Source of the DNA: Candidatus Bathyarchaeota archaeon
GTDB taxonomy: Archaea > Thermoproteota > Bathyarchaeia > Bathyarchaeales > Bathycorpusculaceae
NCBI GenBank assembly: GCA_022865885.1
Contig: JALHSQ010000074.1
Coordinates: forward strand, 1 to 53,832
Length of the DNA: 53,832 nucleotides
Direction of reading: 5' to 3'
Positions within the stretch are counted from its first letter, which is position 1; every line of letters starts with the position of its first letter. Made by a program: the position numbers and the translations under genes. Below, piece after piece: positions 17,228-25,806 of this stretch. The notes under the pieces were generated by a model, which did no database searches, was not told where the DNA came from, and saw only the letters and a list, made by a program, of their open reading frames with translations.

Positions 17228-18382
17228 TCATTTGCCTAATAGCCAGATTATGAGTAGGATAATTGCTGGCAGTAGTGCAAGTAAAACCATGAACAGATAA
17301 CGGCGCCATCTTTCGGCAAACTGCTTTCTTGTGATCAAGAATGGAATGCTACATATGTAGCCAGGAATGACTAGATAGGAAAGTAGCAAGGATGCTGGTA
17401 TGTTCACTTTCCGCATAATTGTAAAGGCATATGTCACGACAAAGAACAAAACGGACAAGAACAGTCCCGCTGCATCCCATCCGCTTAGCGAAGGTTCATG
17501 ACGATATAGTCTTATGATCTGCGGAACAACCGGCGCTGCTTTCATTCTTCCAACAATACTGAAAATCGCAAAGATAGCATTGCTCAGTACAAGATTGACG
17601 AGCAGAAACTCTGGGAACGAAAGGGTAGAGCGGTATGGAAGGAAATCCCTAATAGCTAAAAGGAATAATGGGACGAAGACAAAAAGAGAAACATGAACCC
17701 ATAGTCTTTCGCTCAAGTGTTTCTTCAGATCCAGCATCAAGGTTGAACCTAAGAGATAGTAGCAAGCGATTATTGGCGCAAGAAATTCCAAAAAATAGAT
17801 GGTTATTGTCCCGCTACTTCTTGTGATTGAGAAACTTAGCTCTTTCGAACTGATGCTGCTTGTCGGAATCAAGTTGCTGTTTGTGTACCACAGGTCATTT
17901 AGAGAGTAGGCTTTTGTTCCATTGAAAAAAGCATGATGCCCCGTAGATGCTAGGGTAAAATTAGTGTTAACATATTCCATGTATCGGACATCGAAGCGCA
18001 GGATGTATGAATCAAATGGAAAAGTCTCACCGATTCCGTCAAGTAGCCATGTTGCTTGAGCTGATTCGCCTTGATAGTACCACCCTCCAAGAGTCTGTTC
18101 CGTTCGATTGCATAAAATCCAAGCCTCACCTGCACCAGTAATAAGTACACTTACATTTGGTTTATTATATGGAAAGCCATCAAGGAACACAAATGTCTGG
18201 AGTTGCACAGTCTTTTGAGTCTGGTCAATGTCAAATATGTAAATTACAAGTCTGACCCTCGTTAATTCATCAACTGTCTGGTCTTGGGAGGGGGCACTTG
18301 CTTTGGATGTAAGGGCCAATACTGAGAGACAACAGATCAGGAATGAAAGGGAAAGAATGATGATTTTCTTCATGAGATTCAA
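17228..18382 (-). CDS. Membrane protein with extracytoplasmic beta domain and six membrane helices
   Basis: 384 aa. An N-terminal signal peptide (KKIIILSLSFLICCLSVLAL) is followed by an external domain (about 30-190) rich in beta strands, with FPFDSYILRFDVRYME, and then six membrane helices at roughly 195-217, 228-245, 257-279, 303-322, 327-349 and 363-383. The PFDSY motif and topology recall DUF4436-type proteins and the shape of ligand-gated channels, but I cannot assign a family with confidence. A basic cytoplasmic C-terminal loop (KQFAERWRR) precedes the last helix. Confidence 0.6.
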   Translation of the reverse strand: MNLMKKIIILSLSFLICCLSVLALTSKASAPSQDQTVDELTRVRLVIYIFDIDQTQKTVQLQTFVFLDGFPYNKPNVSVLITGAGEAWILCNRTEQTLGGWYYQGESAQATWLLDGIGETFPFDSYILRFDVRYMEYVNTNFTLASTGHHAFFNGTKAYSLNDLWYTNSNLIPTSSISSKELSFSITRSSGTITIYFLEFLAPIIACYYLLGSTLMLDLKKHLSERLWVHVSLFVFVPLFLLAIRDFLPYRSTLSFPEFLLVNLVLSNAIFAIFSIVGRMKAAPVVPQIIRLYRHEPSLSGWDAAGLFLSVLFFVVTYAFTIMRKVNIPASLLLSYLVIPGYICSIPFLITRKQFAERWRRYLFMVLLALLPAIILLIIWLLGK

Positions 18383-18467
18383 CTATGGACCTTGTAGGCA
18401 ATTAGATGTAAGCTTTTTGGTAGATTGGTCAAGACAGCAACTAGCATGGTGCTATTCCTAACAACTA

Positions 18468-18785
18468 CTAAAATACGGCGAGTTCCCAGTCCCGATACTT
18501 GTCAGGAAGCTGAAGACTGCCCCTGCCGCGAGAATCAATCACAACCTCACCTTTGTCAAAACAGTCAGCGCCCACAACAACGCAGTCGAACCGCTTGCTC
18601 AAAGCATCAGAGATCTGCTTATTGCCAAGCATACAGATCTTCTCTGCCCTGACCCTGTCATGCCGTGCAGTCTCTACTACCAACTGCTTCACGAACCGTC
18701 GCTGCTCACTGTACTCGCTGCGCTGTCCGCGATGCTGCCCCATAAATGACAATAAGGGCTTGAACTGCTTAAAAGGCTCTGACAC
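18468..18785 (-). CDS. Small hypothetical protein, 105 aa
   Basis: Not recognised. The N-terminal half is basic and the C-terminal half reads like a folded core: KRFDCVVVGADCFDKGEVVIDSR, an alternating hydrophobic pattern with two cysteines. No neighbour informs its job. It could be a spurious frame, but the composition is protein-like. Confidence 0.35.
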   Translation of the reverse strand: MSEPFKQFKPLLSFMGQHRGQRSEYSEQRRFVKQLVVETARHDRVRAEKICMLGNKQISDALSKRFDCVVVGADCFDKGEVVIDSRGRGSLQLPDKYRDWELAVF

Positions 18786-18836
18786 AGGCGAAAGACAGCT
18801 TTCTAGAGCCTAGTAGAAGAAAAGGAGGCTGCTGTC

Positions 18837-19427
18837 TCATCTGACAGCGTAGATACTGATTCCAATAGTAGCATTTCCAACCGCACTATTAGTCAACGCA
18901 ACACGCATTTCTGGCCCTTTCACATCATACCATCCGCACATGGACTGCCCAGGATAGACAGTGAACTGCTCTCCCCAAGCTTCCACGCCTGCATTCCTGA
19001 AGTAGCACAAGCTGTATGCAGCTAGACTTGACCCAGTCATGTTGAAGTAGAGCATGTACTTCGTGAAGCCGTCAAGCGAGACATAATCTGTGAAAGCACG
19101 CTCATACGGTGAAGGGAGAACTACTGAGTCCACATACTTGGACAATGTTCCCCTTGCCGTTTGACTCCACTGATCCCAGTTTGTAATGTTAATGTTCATC
19201 TCGGAAGGCCAGTTAGTCACGCTCACATTCCTCGTTGGGTCCCCAGAAGCACCGTAGGATGCTGAGATTCTTGCTATGTCAGCTATGTCGATTTTGCCAT
19301 CACCAGTCAGGTCCCACCACGGATCATAGGAGTGTGCTCCTTGAGAGCCAACAGGCACTACCATGAACAGCAAAGCAGTCAAACAGAAAGTAACCAAGAC
19401 AGCGACAACAATATTCTTCCCTATCAT
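18837..19427 (-). CDS. Secreted protein with a dockerin-type calcium repeat
   Basis: 196 aa. An N-terminal membrane/signal segment (IVVAVLVTFCLTALLFMVV) is followed by one dockerin-like calcium loop, DLTGDGKIDIADIARISASYG (about 39-59), then a beta-rich domain with many Asn-X-Thr/Ser sequons. GAGAGGTGG lies just before the ATG. It sits beside the 1246-aa dockerin protein at 19662 and reads the same way, so the two may act together at the cell surface. A single dockerin loop rather than the usual pair is atypical. Function unknown. Confidence 0.7.
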   Translation of the reverse strand: MIGKNIVVAVLVTFCLTALLFMVVPVGSQGAHSYDPWWDLTGDGKIDIADIARISASYGASGDPTRNVSVTNWPSEMNINITNWDQWSQTARGTLSKYVDSVVLPSPYERAFTDYVSLDGFTKYMLYFNMTGSSLAAYSLCYFRNAGVEAWGEQFTVYPGQSMCGWYDVKGPEMRVALTNSAVGNATIGISIYAVR

Positions 19428-19661
19428 TGAACCACCTCTCTTTCTAAAGTGTGCTTTGCTGATGTCGTGGCAAGCTGGGTTTAGCTTTTGTGAAGCACTA
19501 ATCCATGAAAAAGAGCGTGCGCTACCTTTTCTGGCAGTGAATCATAAGTTCTGCCAATGGCCGCAGACTTGGACAAGCTTATGAGCTTCGTAAGGATCTG
19601 CGGGCTCCTGATGCAGACAAAAGTCTACCTGTTCTGGCAGAATAGGCGATAAGCAAGGGGT

Positions 19662-22600
19662 TTACATGTACGTCTTTCCATAGTTGCTGCATACCATGGC
19701 TATGTCGCGTATATCCACCCTGTCGTCGTCATTTTCGTCGGCGATTGGGTTCCATCGAGGGTGTCCAGGATACGAGCCAAATGCAGACGATGCAATCGCA
19801 ATGTCAACTATGTCAACCTTGCCATCGCCACTTAAGTCGCCAAGTATCCTGATTTCAACCGTAAGTCGGCTTTGCAAAACGTTGTTCGTCGTGTTGCCGT
19901 CAATTTCGGGGGAAATATCTGCGAGTGCAGTTATGTTGTAGCCGCTGTAGCAGGGCGGCACGCCCGTGGTGTTCCACGAAAACACCAATACTTGAGTCTG
20001 GCTTGGAGCCAAGACAACCATCTTAGAACCAATCATTCCTGCTCCCCCGACACCAGTGTAGAATAGGTTCAGGGTTTCGTTTTCCGTGAAGGTTCCAAAG
20101 TTTGTGGTGGTCACGCTTATGTTGATTGGCCAGCCTTTATAGGCCCAGTTTCGGTAAGGAGTCACGTCGACAACGCCGATATCATGAGGTTGGATTGGTC
20201 CTATTGCAATGATAGTCCCTGTCAAAGCAGACACTGGAATGTTTCCGCATAGTGTGTTTCCTAATAAGGATACATCGCTCGCCTCTACCCATCGTGCACC
20301 ATTCCAGTATTGCATTTTGGTTTGACCGGTAATGCCGCCGTTCGTTATATACACCGTGGCAATGCCATCAGAAATACCTTGGACGTTCACGTCGTAGTAA
20401 GCTGCAGGATTCATGCCAACTTCGACCGTGCCGGGCGGGTAGGTGGGTCTGACTATTTGCGTGGTCGTAATTGTGACTGGTGTTCCCTCTGGAGCTGAAG
20501 AATCACTTACACTCACACTCACTCCCGTCAGAAAGGTCTGGTTTTCAAAGGTTGCTCCATCTTGAATCGTGGACGTAGCAACAGGTATACAGAAAACACC
20601 TTGCTGATCGGTCGACGACGATTGCGCAGAAAAGGTAGCCGTATTTGAAGCGCCAATTAGCCAGTTCAATCCTTGCGACTTTTCTTGTGTAGCAGCACAA
20701 CCAAAGCCAACGACCAATTCATCCAGCGAACTCGCCCACAATTGTCCCTCTAGCTGAACATAAGACTGAACTGAACCGCTCGTTGAAGACAGGAATCCTA
20801 CAGTTGACCCCCATCCAGCGCCAACTATTACCAATTCTGGCGCGCGCGCTCCAGAGCCTGCATTGATGTAGGAGTTCTGTGGCGACCGACCGTTGCCAGC
20901 GGGTATGGTCCAAGAATAGCTAAAGAAGTCATTACTCAACATAACTTGATCTCCTGATATTATGGATATTAGCGTATAGATTCCAGGAAGACTTAGTGAG
21001 TGACCTGTCATCGGATTGTCCACAGGAAGTCCGAAATAGCTTTTGGCTTCGGGAGTCGGGATCGGTCCCGGAATATATCCCGGAGTAGCATTGTAAATCT
21101 CTGCGACTCCAATTGCGTACCAACCGTAAATCGCGAAATTCTCACAGATAATCACATTTTGAACCCAGTAGCGATAAGGGGTATATTTGTCGCCAGACCA
21201 AGCAGGAACGTCGACATAGAAGTTTTGTTGGATGGTAAAAGCTTCACTAGTTGGCACAGAACCATAATATGGGCCGGGTATCAGACCTGACCAGCCTCCT
21301 ATCAATGTGAGTGCGACCGCATTAGGAATGACGTTGAGAGTGTTCAGAGTTACAACGCTCTTTACTCCCACTACTTTCTCGGTATTGACCGTGACTGTCT
21401 GGGTATGAGCAAGGTTTACATTTGTTCCGCCTATTGTGATAGTCGTGCTTGCGGTTATCGTAAATGAAATGGTTGAGGTTTGCGGTTGCAAAACGGTGAC
21501 GGTGAAACAGGAAGTCTGGGACGGTTCGATGGTGCTGCTGCTAAAGCAGGCAAAGACGCCGGGTGGTGCAGAAGAACGGCTAAGCTGGACTTTCGAGTCC
21601 ATTTCAAGACCGTAAATAGGAATTATCTCTATTAGAAACGATCCTTCTTCCCCGCATGGAACATTTTGGGATTTAGGCGTAATCTTCAGCTGAAAGTCGA
21701 CTCCTGTTACTGAAGAGCTCAGGCTCTGTGCAGTATTTCCTCCGCTGTCTGTTACGATGACATAAACGCCACAGCTGCCAGTGCTTGAAGGAGTAAAAGT
21801 GTACTTGTTGGACTTGCCTGTACTCGCAGAACCCCCGTTCGGGGGTGTGACGCCGTACTGCATCCAGTACCATACGTATGTGTAGTCCCCAGAACCGCCT
21901 GACGCCGTGGCTGTGAAGGTTACAGACTGGCCAAGCTGAATCGACACACTGGTAGGGGAAATGCTAACCCCAAGGTTATATGCGAAATTGGCCGTAACAC
22001 CGCCATTCCCATTTACCGTGGCCGTGGTCGAAGCTGAAGAAGGGTTCGACACTGACGCGGAGCCAGTTGTTGACCAAGCCTGGAAGACATGCGTCGAATC
22101 TGGGTTGGCTGTCAGGGAAAATTGACAGCTCTGAGGGACTGTGAGCTGTTGCGACTGTCCAGATGACACGGTGCCCGAGCCTAGACTAAACGAATATGAA
22201 ACTGACCCTCCAGGGCCTGCTGCCAATGTGAAGGTGTAGGTTACGGGGACCGATGTGAAGGTTATTGGTTGGTGGAAATCGCCCCCGTTAACTGTAATGG
22301 GGTCCGCTGTTGGTTGCGCAACAAAGCCAGACGGAGGCGTCACAATGAACTGGTATGGTCCTCCATTCGACACTCCAGTGAATATTATTGTGTATATCGT
22401 GTTGCCTGGTCCGTTTGAGTACTCCGTGCCGTAGCCATCCAAGGTAACGCTCCAAACCTGCGCGGGATTGCTTACCCCTGATTCTTCAAAAAAGACGCTG
22501 TGGGTTGACGGAGCTGAACCCCAAGGCCACATCAGCGGGTAATGGTCAGTGTTGTTACTGTCTATGGTGTATGGCGTATCTCCTATTCCGTCACTTCCAA

Positions 22601-23402
22601 GTTGGTTTTGATTTGGCCCGCTTTTCAAGTCTACGCCAGTGTAGTCGCTCCAGTAGTTTCCGCCCGAAGGATAACCATCATCCCAAATGCTCGCAGAGTA
22701 TGGGCTAAATACTTGTGGCATGTTGTTTTCGAAGTTGTTGTGAAAGATTTTGTTGCTTGAAGAATACGAAAGATCGATGCCAGCACCGTTGCTTGCTGCT
22801 ATGTTGTTTCCGCTTATGCTGTTATAGTTTGAAGAATACGAAAGATCGATGCCAGCACCGTTGCTTGCTGCTATGTTGTTTCCGCTTATGCTGTTATAGT
22901 TTGAAGAATACGAAAGATCGATGCCACCACCGTTGCTTGTTATGTTGTTTCCAGCTATGCTGTTGCCTGAACAATCAAAGACAAGAACGAGACCATGCTT
23001 GTTTGCTGCTATGTTGTTTCCAGCTATGCTGTTGCCTGAAGAAAAATCGAGACAGATGCCTTCAGAGAATGCTTTGATCGTCATGCCCTGTATTCTTACG
23101 TTGGTTCTCCTGAAAAGCAATATTCCGTGCGCGCCTCCTCCTGTCCCTTGAACGGTGTATCCCGCCCCGTTAACCACAATATTGTCTATACCAACAACAA
23201 TTCCTTCAGCATTGCTGGTGATGCTACCAGTTAAGGTGTAAGTGTTCCCGTTTCGTTGTATCGGCGCTGTTGGCGGGTCTACGCTTCCGTCAGCCCTAAT
23301 GTATATGGTTCCGCTTGCCTTGACTGGTTGAATGCGAAATGCCATTGTTAACATACTAACTAGCAGCAAAACAAACATGAAAACAGATAACGCCCTCTTC
23401 AT
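19662..23402 (-). CDS. Large secreted multidomain surface protein: NosD-type beta helix, Ig-like, CARDB and dockerin domains
   Basis: 1246 aa. A signal peptide (KRALSVFMFVLLLVSMLTM) starts at ATG 23402, which has GGGAGAGGGTG just upstream; the frame continues 8 codons to a poorer TTG. Domains in order: right-handed parallel beta helix with repeated NSIAGNNI units (about 60-240) closing with a NosD-like GGNYWSDYTG; a PEGA/big-repeat-like region with GGSVSYSFSLGSG; a PKD/Ig-like domain (SISPTSVSIQLGQSVTFTAT); a large domain with YRYWVQNVIICENFAIYGWYA that resembles thermopsin-like proteins only weakly; a CARDB domain (HDIGVVDVTPYRNWAYKGWP); and two dockerin calcium loops, DLSGDGKVDIVDIAIASSAFG and DENDDDRVDIRDIAMVCSNYG. 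Probably an adhesin or polysaccharide-interacting cell-wall protein. No cohesin is in the window. Confidence 0.85.
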   Translation of the reverse strand: MKRALSVFMFVLLLVSMLTMAFRIQPVKASGTIYIRADGSVDPPTAPIQRNGNTYTLTGSITSNAEGIVVGIDNIVVNGAGYTVQGTGGGAHGILLFRRTNVRIQGMTIKAFSEGICLDFSSGNSIAGNNIAANKHGLVLVFDCSGNSIAGNNITSNGGGIDLSYSSNYNSISGNNIAASNGAGIDLSYSSNYNSISGNNIAASNGAGIDLSYSSSNKIFHNNFENNMPQVFSPYSASIWDDGYPSGGNYWSDYTGVDLKSGPNQNQLGSDGIGDTPYTIDSNNTDHYPLMWPWGSAPSTHSVFFEESGVSNPAQVWSVTLDGYGTEYSNGPGNTIYTIIFTGVSNGGPYQFIVTPPSGFVAQPTADPITVNGGDFHQPITFTSVPVTYTFTLAAGPGGSVSYSFSLGSGTVSSGQSQQLTVPQSCQFSLTANPDSTHVFQAWSTTGSASVSNPSSASTTATVNGNGGVTANFAYNLGVSISPTSVSIQLGQSVTFTATASGGSGDYTYVWYWMQYGVTPPNGGSASTGKSNKYTFTPSSTGSCGVYVIVTDSGGNTAQSLSSSVTGVDFQLKITPKSQNVPCGEEGSFLIEIIPIYGLEMDSKVQLSRSSAPPGVFACFSSSTIEPSQTSCFTVTVLQPQTSTISFTITASTTITIGGTNVNLAHTQTVTVNTEKVVGVKSVVTLNTLNVIPNAVALTLIGGWSGLIPGPYYGSVPTSEAFTIQQNFYVDVPAWSGDKYTPYRYWVQNVIICENFAIYGWYAIGVAEIYNATPGYIPGPIPTPEAKSYFGLPVDNPMTGHSLSLPGIYTLISIISGDQVMLSNDFFSYSWTIPAGNGRSPQNSYINAGSGARAPELVIVGAGWGSTVGFLSSTSGSVQSYVQLEGQLWASSLDELVVGFGCAATQEKSQGLNWLIGASNTATFSAQSSSTDQQGVFCIPVATSTIQDGATFENQTFLTGVSVSVSDSSAPEGTPVTITTTQIVRPTYPPGTVEVGMNPAAYYDVNVQGISDGIATVYITNGGITGQTKMQYWNGARWVEASDVSLLGNTLCGNIPVSALTGTIIAIGPIQPHDIGVVDVTPYRNWAYKGWPINISVTTTNFGTFTENETLNLFYTGVGGAGMIGSKMVVLAPSQTQVLVFSWNTTGVPPCYSGYNITALADISPEIDGNTTNNVLQSRLTVEIRILGDLSGDGKVDIVDIAIASSAFGSYPGHPRWNPIADENDDDRVDIRDIAMVCSNYGKTYM
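22758..22975. repeat. 72-bp tandem repeats inside the surface protein gene
   Basis: Three consecutive near-identical copies begin at 22758, 22830 and 22902, period 72 bases (24 residues, one or two beta-helix coils). The first two copies are almost identical and the third diverges after about 30 bases. High nucleotide identity points to recent duplication or recombination rather than protein-level conservation. Confidence 0.8.
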
Positions 23403-23426
23403 CTTCACCCTCTCCCTTCCAACCAA

Positions 23427-23827
23427 ACTGATAAGCTATTCTACCACTCTCTTCTCTTTATTGCTTGTGGAATCTTCCTCTATGCGCATCAAATAGTTAT
23501 GGCACATGGTTTATTGACTCAAACGCAACGCCACGGGCAATGCGATACGCATAACCGAAAGCTCGGCACGTATAACAAAGACCCTAATAGACTAGCCAAT
23601 GCATCATACGAGTCACTTCCAGACTCCCAAAGCCAAACCACCTGGACAGTACGCTTCGAAGAAGGAAAAAGGCAACAGACTCCATGAGAGAAGACCCATG
23701 TGGAGTCTTCACTTTAACTCAACTCTCTACCCTGTCCAAGAATGTCGTTCGGTCGCCGCCCTTTTAAGAGGAGAACCTTGGCATGCAAGCGATCAGAAAC
23801 AGCTAACATGATTAAAGGTGGAGATGT
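23427..23827. other. Intergenic region with an inverted repeat
   Basis: About 400 bases between the surface protein and the next plus-strand gene. It holds the surface-protein promoter at its left end and a perfect 8-bp inverted repeat, AGACTCCA (23677-23684) and TGGAGTCT (23701-23708), with a 16-base loop that can pair partly further. No convincing gene or tRNA is present. Confidence 0.4.
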
Positions 23828-24043
23828 TTGCAGGATAAGAGGCTAGCTCACTTCCAAGAACGTCGAAGCAATAGGTTTGAAAAGGACTTGTTTGTTGATT
23901 TGACGATCCATGATGTGTCAGCTATCCTGCTTGAAGAGTTCTTTGACAAGGTGATTAGACCCAGCTATCAGGGCAGAGTCGGCGAGGCAATTAAAGACCT
24001 GATGAGAAAAGCCCTACTCGAAGAAGCAGCATCAACACAATAG
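23828..24043 (+). CDS. Small ribbon-helix-helix-like protein
   Basis: 71 aa. GGTGGAG lies 5 bases before the TTG start, which supports expression. After a basic first 18 residues comes a strand (LFVDLTIHDV), a helix (SAILLEEFFDKVI) and a second helix (VGEAIKDLMRKALLEEA). This strand-helix-helix order is that of ribbon-helix-helix DNA-binding proteins, though no family match can be claimed. It faces the left end of the integrated element and reads opposite to it, so it may be the last host gene or an element regulator. Confidence 0.5.
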   Translation: MQDKRLAHFQERRSNRFEKDLFVDLTIHDVSAILLEEFFDKVIRPSYQGRVGEAIKDLMRKALLEEAASTQ

Positions 24044-24138
24044 CCGTTTCAGTTCGCGCGCGATCGTGTTTACGTTAGTTTGCCTTGGCATACTGGGCAT
24101 GCGCACAATGATTGCCTTGCACTGGTCAGTCTGACTTG

Positions 24139-24444
24139 TCAACGCCGACTCCTCCTCTTTCGCGTGCATACTACTCTCATTCTTTCAGGATGGTCTCGGA
24201 CAGGGTCTGAAACAAGCGTGAAGTGCTTAGCGTCCAGCAGCGGCTTCCACTGACTCATGGGAAACCGCTTGTTAAGCCTAGAATGCCACAGGCAAAACGA
24301 GCATTCACTGTTAGGATACCGAAACTCGACAAGGTCATTCTCCAAGAATTCTAGGCTGTCGCCAGCGCCTACGCATGACGCGCAGTTAACATGATGCTCG
24401 CTGTAATGAGCCAACAAGTAGACTTCTTGCAGTTCATCATTCAT
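24139..24444 (-). CDS. Small zinc-finger-like protein of the element
   Basis: 101 aa, last gene of the long element operon. It contains CASC (about residues 23-26) and CSFC (about 49-52), a spacing suited to one zinc site, with His residues nearby (HYSEHHVNCASC), then a basic C-terminus (TRKRRSRR). The start at ATG 24444 overlaps the stop of the preceding gene as ATGA; the frame runs 10 codons further upstream without need. Function unknown, nucleic-acid binding possible. Confidence 0.6.
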   Translation of the reverse strand: MNDELQEVYLLAHYSEHHVNCASCVGAGDSLEFLENDLVEFRYPNSECSFCLWHSRLNKRFPMSQWKPLLDAKHFTLVSDPVRDHPERMRVVCTRKRRSRR

Positions 24445-24731
24445 CGTAGACTCCTCCTGTTCGGCATTCCACATTCAGCTTGAAGCCTAGAGAGATTCAA
24501 TGCGACGGAGTGCGCGTTCTCCCGATCCAAGTTTGACATTTCCACAGCGACATTCTCCTCAGTGATTGGTTCCTCACGCTGCCTCAACCGCTCCTCAGCC
24601 CGCCTATACAGAACATCATCATATTCTCTGAGTAGCCTATCAATCTCCATTGCCCTAACGGTTCCTTCAGGAATGAGCCGCATCATCCTGATGAATGCGT
24701 CATGCCCAGGAAAGTGACTATCTTTCAGCAT
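24441..24731 (-). CDS. Uncharacterised element protein, paralogue of its upstream neighbour
   Basis: 96 aa, helical and charged. It aligns over most of its length with the protein encoded at 24735-25034: both have H-x-AF, then an IPE followed by RAMEI, then an R-RQR-E segment and an EMS motif. It therefore arose by tandem duplication. No known domain is recognised. It follows its paralogue after 3 bases and overlaps the next gene by 4. Confidence 0.65.
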   Translation of the reverse strand: MLKDSHFPGHDAFIRMMRLIPEGTVRAMEIDRLLREYDDVLYRRAEERLRQREEPITEENVAVEMSNLDRENAHSVALNLSRLQAECGMPNRRSLR

Positions 24732-24734
24732 TCT

Positions 24735-25034
24735 TCATGCCCCCCTGTTCTGTTGAGACTCCACGCTGCTTCTGCCTTCCGCAATCTCATGCGACAGTTC
24801 ATCAGCGACAGCGTAATTGATTCTTGACATTTCAGCATCAACCTTCCTCTGAGTCGCCACTTCTCCCCGTTGCCTGATTCGCTGCTCAATCTGCTTGCGC
24901 ATCAAGTCCTCGCATTCCTTGAGGCCGCTGAGCGCCTTGGTGATTTCCATTGCCCTGATTTTCCATTCGGGAATACGCTGCATCACCCCAAGGAAGGCAT
25001 GATGCGACTCGTGAACGATAGGTTTTCTTGTCAT
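24735..25034 (-). CDS. Uncharacterised element protein, paralogue of its downstream neighbour
   Basis: 99 aa, helical. It shares the pattern HHAFLGVMQRIPE, RAMEI, RIRQRGE and AEMS with the protein at 24441-24731. Its start overlaps the stop of the HTH gene as ATGA. The charged helices suggest a coiled coil or a protein-protein adaptor. Two diverged copies side by side could form a heterodimer. Confidence 0.65.
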   Translation of the reverse strand: MTRKPIVHESHHAFLGVMQRIPEWKIRAMEITKALSGLKECEDLMRKQIEQRIRQRGEVATQRKVDAEMSRINYAVADELSHEIAEGRSSVESQQNRGA

Positions 25035-25537
25035 GGCATGTTCTTCTCCTGTTCTCTGAGGCTCATCAGTTCACTGCGTTTCCGCATGAACAGCGACGCC
25101 GCCTCTATGACAACGGCGTTCTCGTCAGGCGATAAACTGTCAAGCACTTCCTGCTCAATCAGACTCTGGAAGTTCTGCTTACCCTCAGACGGCACGCCCG
25201 GCACAAGCACGCCTGTCAACTCAGCCTTCTTCAGCGTTGTTTCAAGCATACCCCGTAACGCGCCTATCTTGTTGTTAGCTTCAGGCGCGCTCATGTAGAC
25301 GCTGCTGAACTTCTGGTAAATGTACTCTAGGCGATTCAGGGTTTGATGGTATGCTTCCTTCGCTTCTGACAGGCCCATGATTTCAGGTTGCCATTGGCTG
25401 CGCGTCTGATAGTACCAGTAGACGCTTTTCGGACGGACATGGAATTTGAGGCATAGCTGCTCAATGATGTCTGGTCTGCTGACGCCCGCGCCCTCCATCT
25501 TGAGAAGGTCTGTTTTGAGTTCGAGCCTGCGGTTCAA
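25031..25537 (-). CDS. HTH protein resembling terminase small subunits
   Basis: 168 aa. The first 55 residues hold a helix-turn-helix: SRPDIIEQLCLKFHVRPKSV followed by YWYYQTRSQWQPEIMG, a layout like phage terminase small subunits and related resolvase-type HTH proteins. The remainder is helical and could oligomerise. The TTG start at 25537 is supported by AGGAGAAG 8 bases upstream. No large terminase is seen nearby, so it may instead be a regulator or a replication-site binder. Confidence 0.6.
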   Translation of the reverse strand: MNRRLELKTDLLKMEGAGVSRPDIIEQLCLKFHVRPKSVYWYYQTRSQWQPEIMGLSEAKEAYHQTLNRLEYIYQKFSSVYMSAPEANNKIGALRGMLETTLKKAELTGVLVPGVPSEGKQNFQSLIEQEVLDSLSPDENAVVIEAASLFMRKRSELMSLREQEKNMP

Positions 25538-25806
25538 GCTTGTCTTCTCCTAGTCAAATTCTGAGGTGAACCGTTTGAAGCGGGGCTTCCGAGGGGAGAG
25601 GAAGAAGGACTTGAGAAACCCCAGCACGAGTTTCTCGCAACCTTTCTGCCTGAGTAGGCTGGCAGAGATCCCGCTCGGAAGCCAACTATGGAGGTGTTGT
25701 TGTCAGCGTTCACTTTCAGTCTTCTCCACTTCTGCTCGTCTCGGCAGTCGATTGAAGCTTGTGCCTTCCACTGGGCAAGTGTAGTATGCTGAGTGACTGT
25801 TTGCAT
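25534..25806 (-). CDS. Possible 90-aa overlapping element gene
   Basis: This frame begins inside the end of the parB-like gene (91-base overlap) and its TGA overlaps the TTG start of the HTH gene, which fits the chain of coupled genes and fills an otherwise empty 180 bases. The sequence is Ser/Pro/Gly-rich in its second half (SSPSSSPLGSPASNGSP) and resembles no family. It may be a true overlapping gene, a reinitiation linker or chance. Confidence 0.3.
   Translation of the reverse strand: MQTVTQHTTLAQWKAQASIDCRDEQKWRRLKVNADNNTSIVGFRAGSLPAYSGRKVARNSCWGFSSPSSSPLGSPASNGSPQNLTRRRQA

Noticed and set aside
22715..23077. Plus-strand 120-aa cysteine-rich frame
   Set aside because: It is the antisense shadow of the 72-bp repeats in the beta-helix gene.
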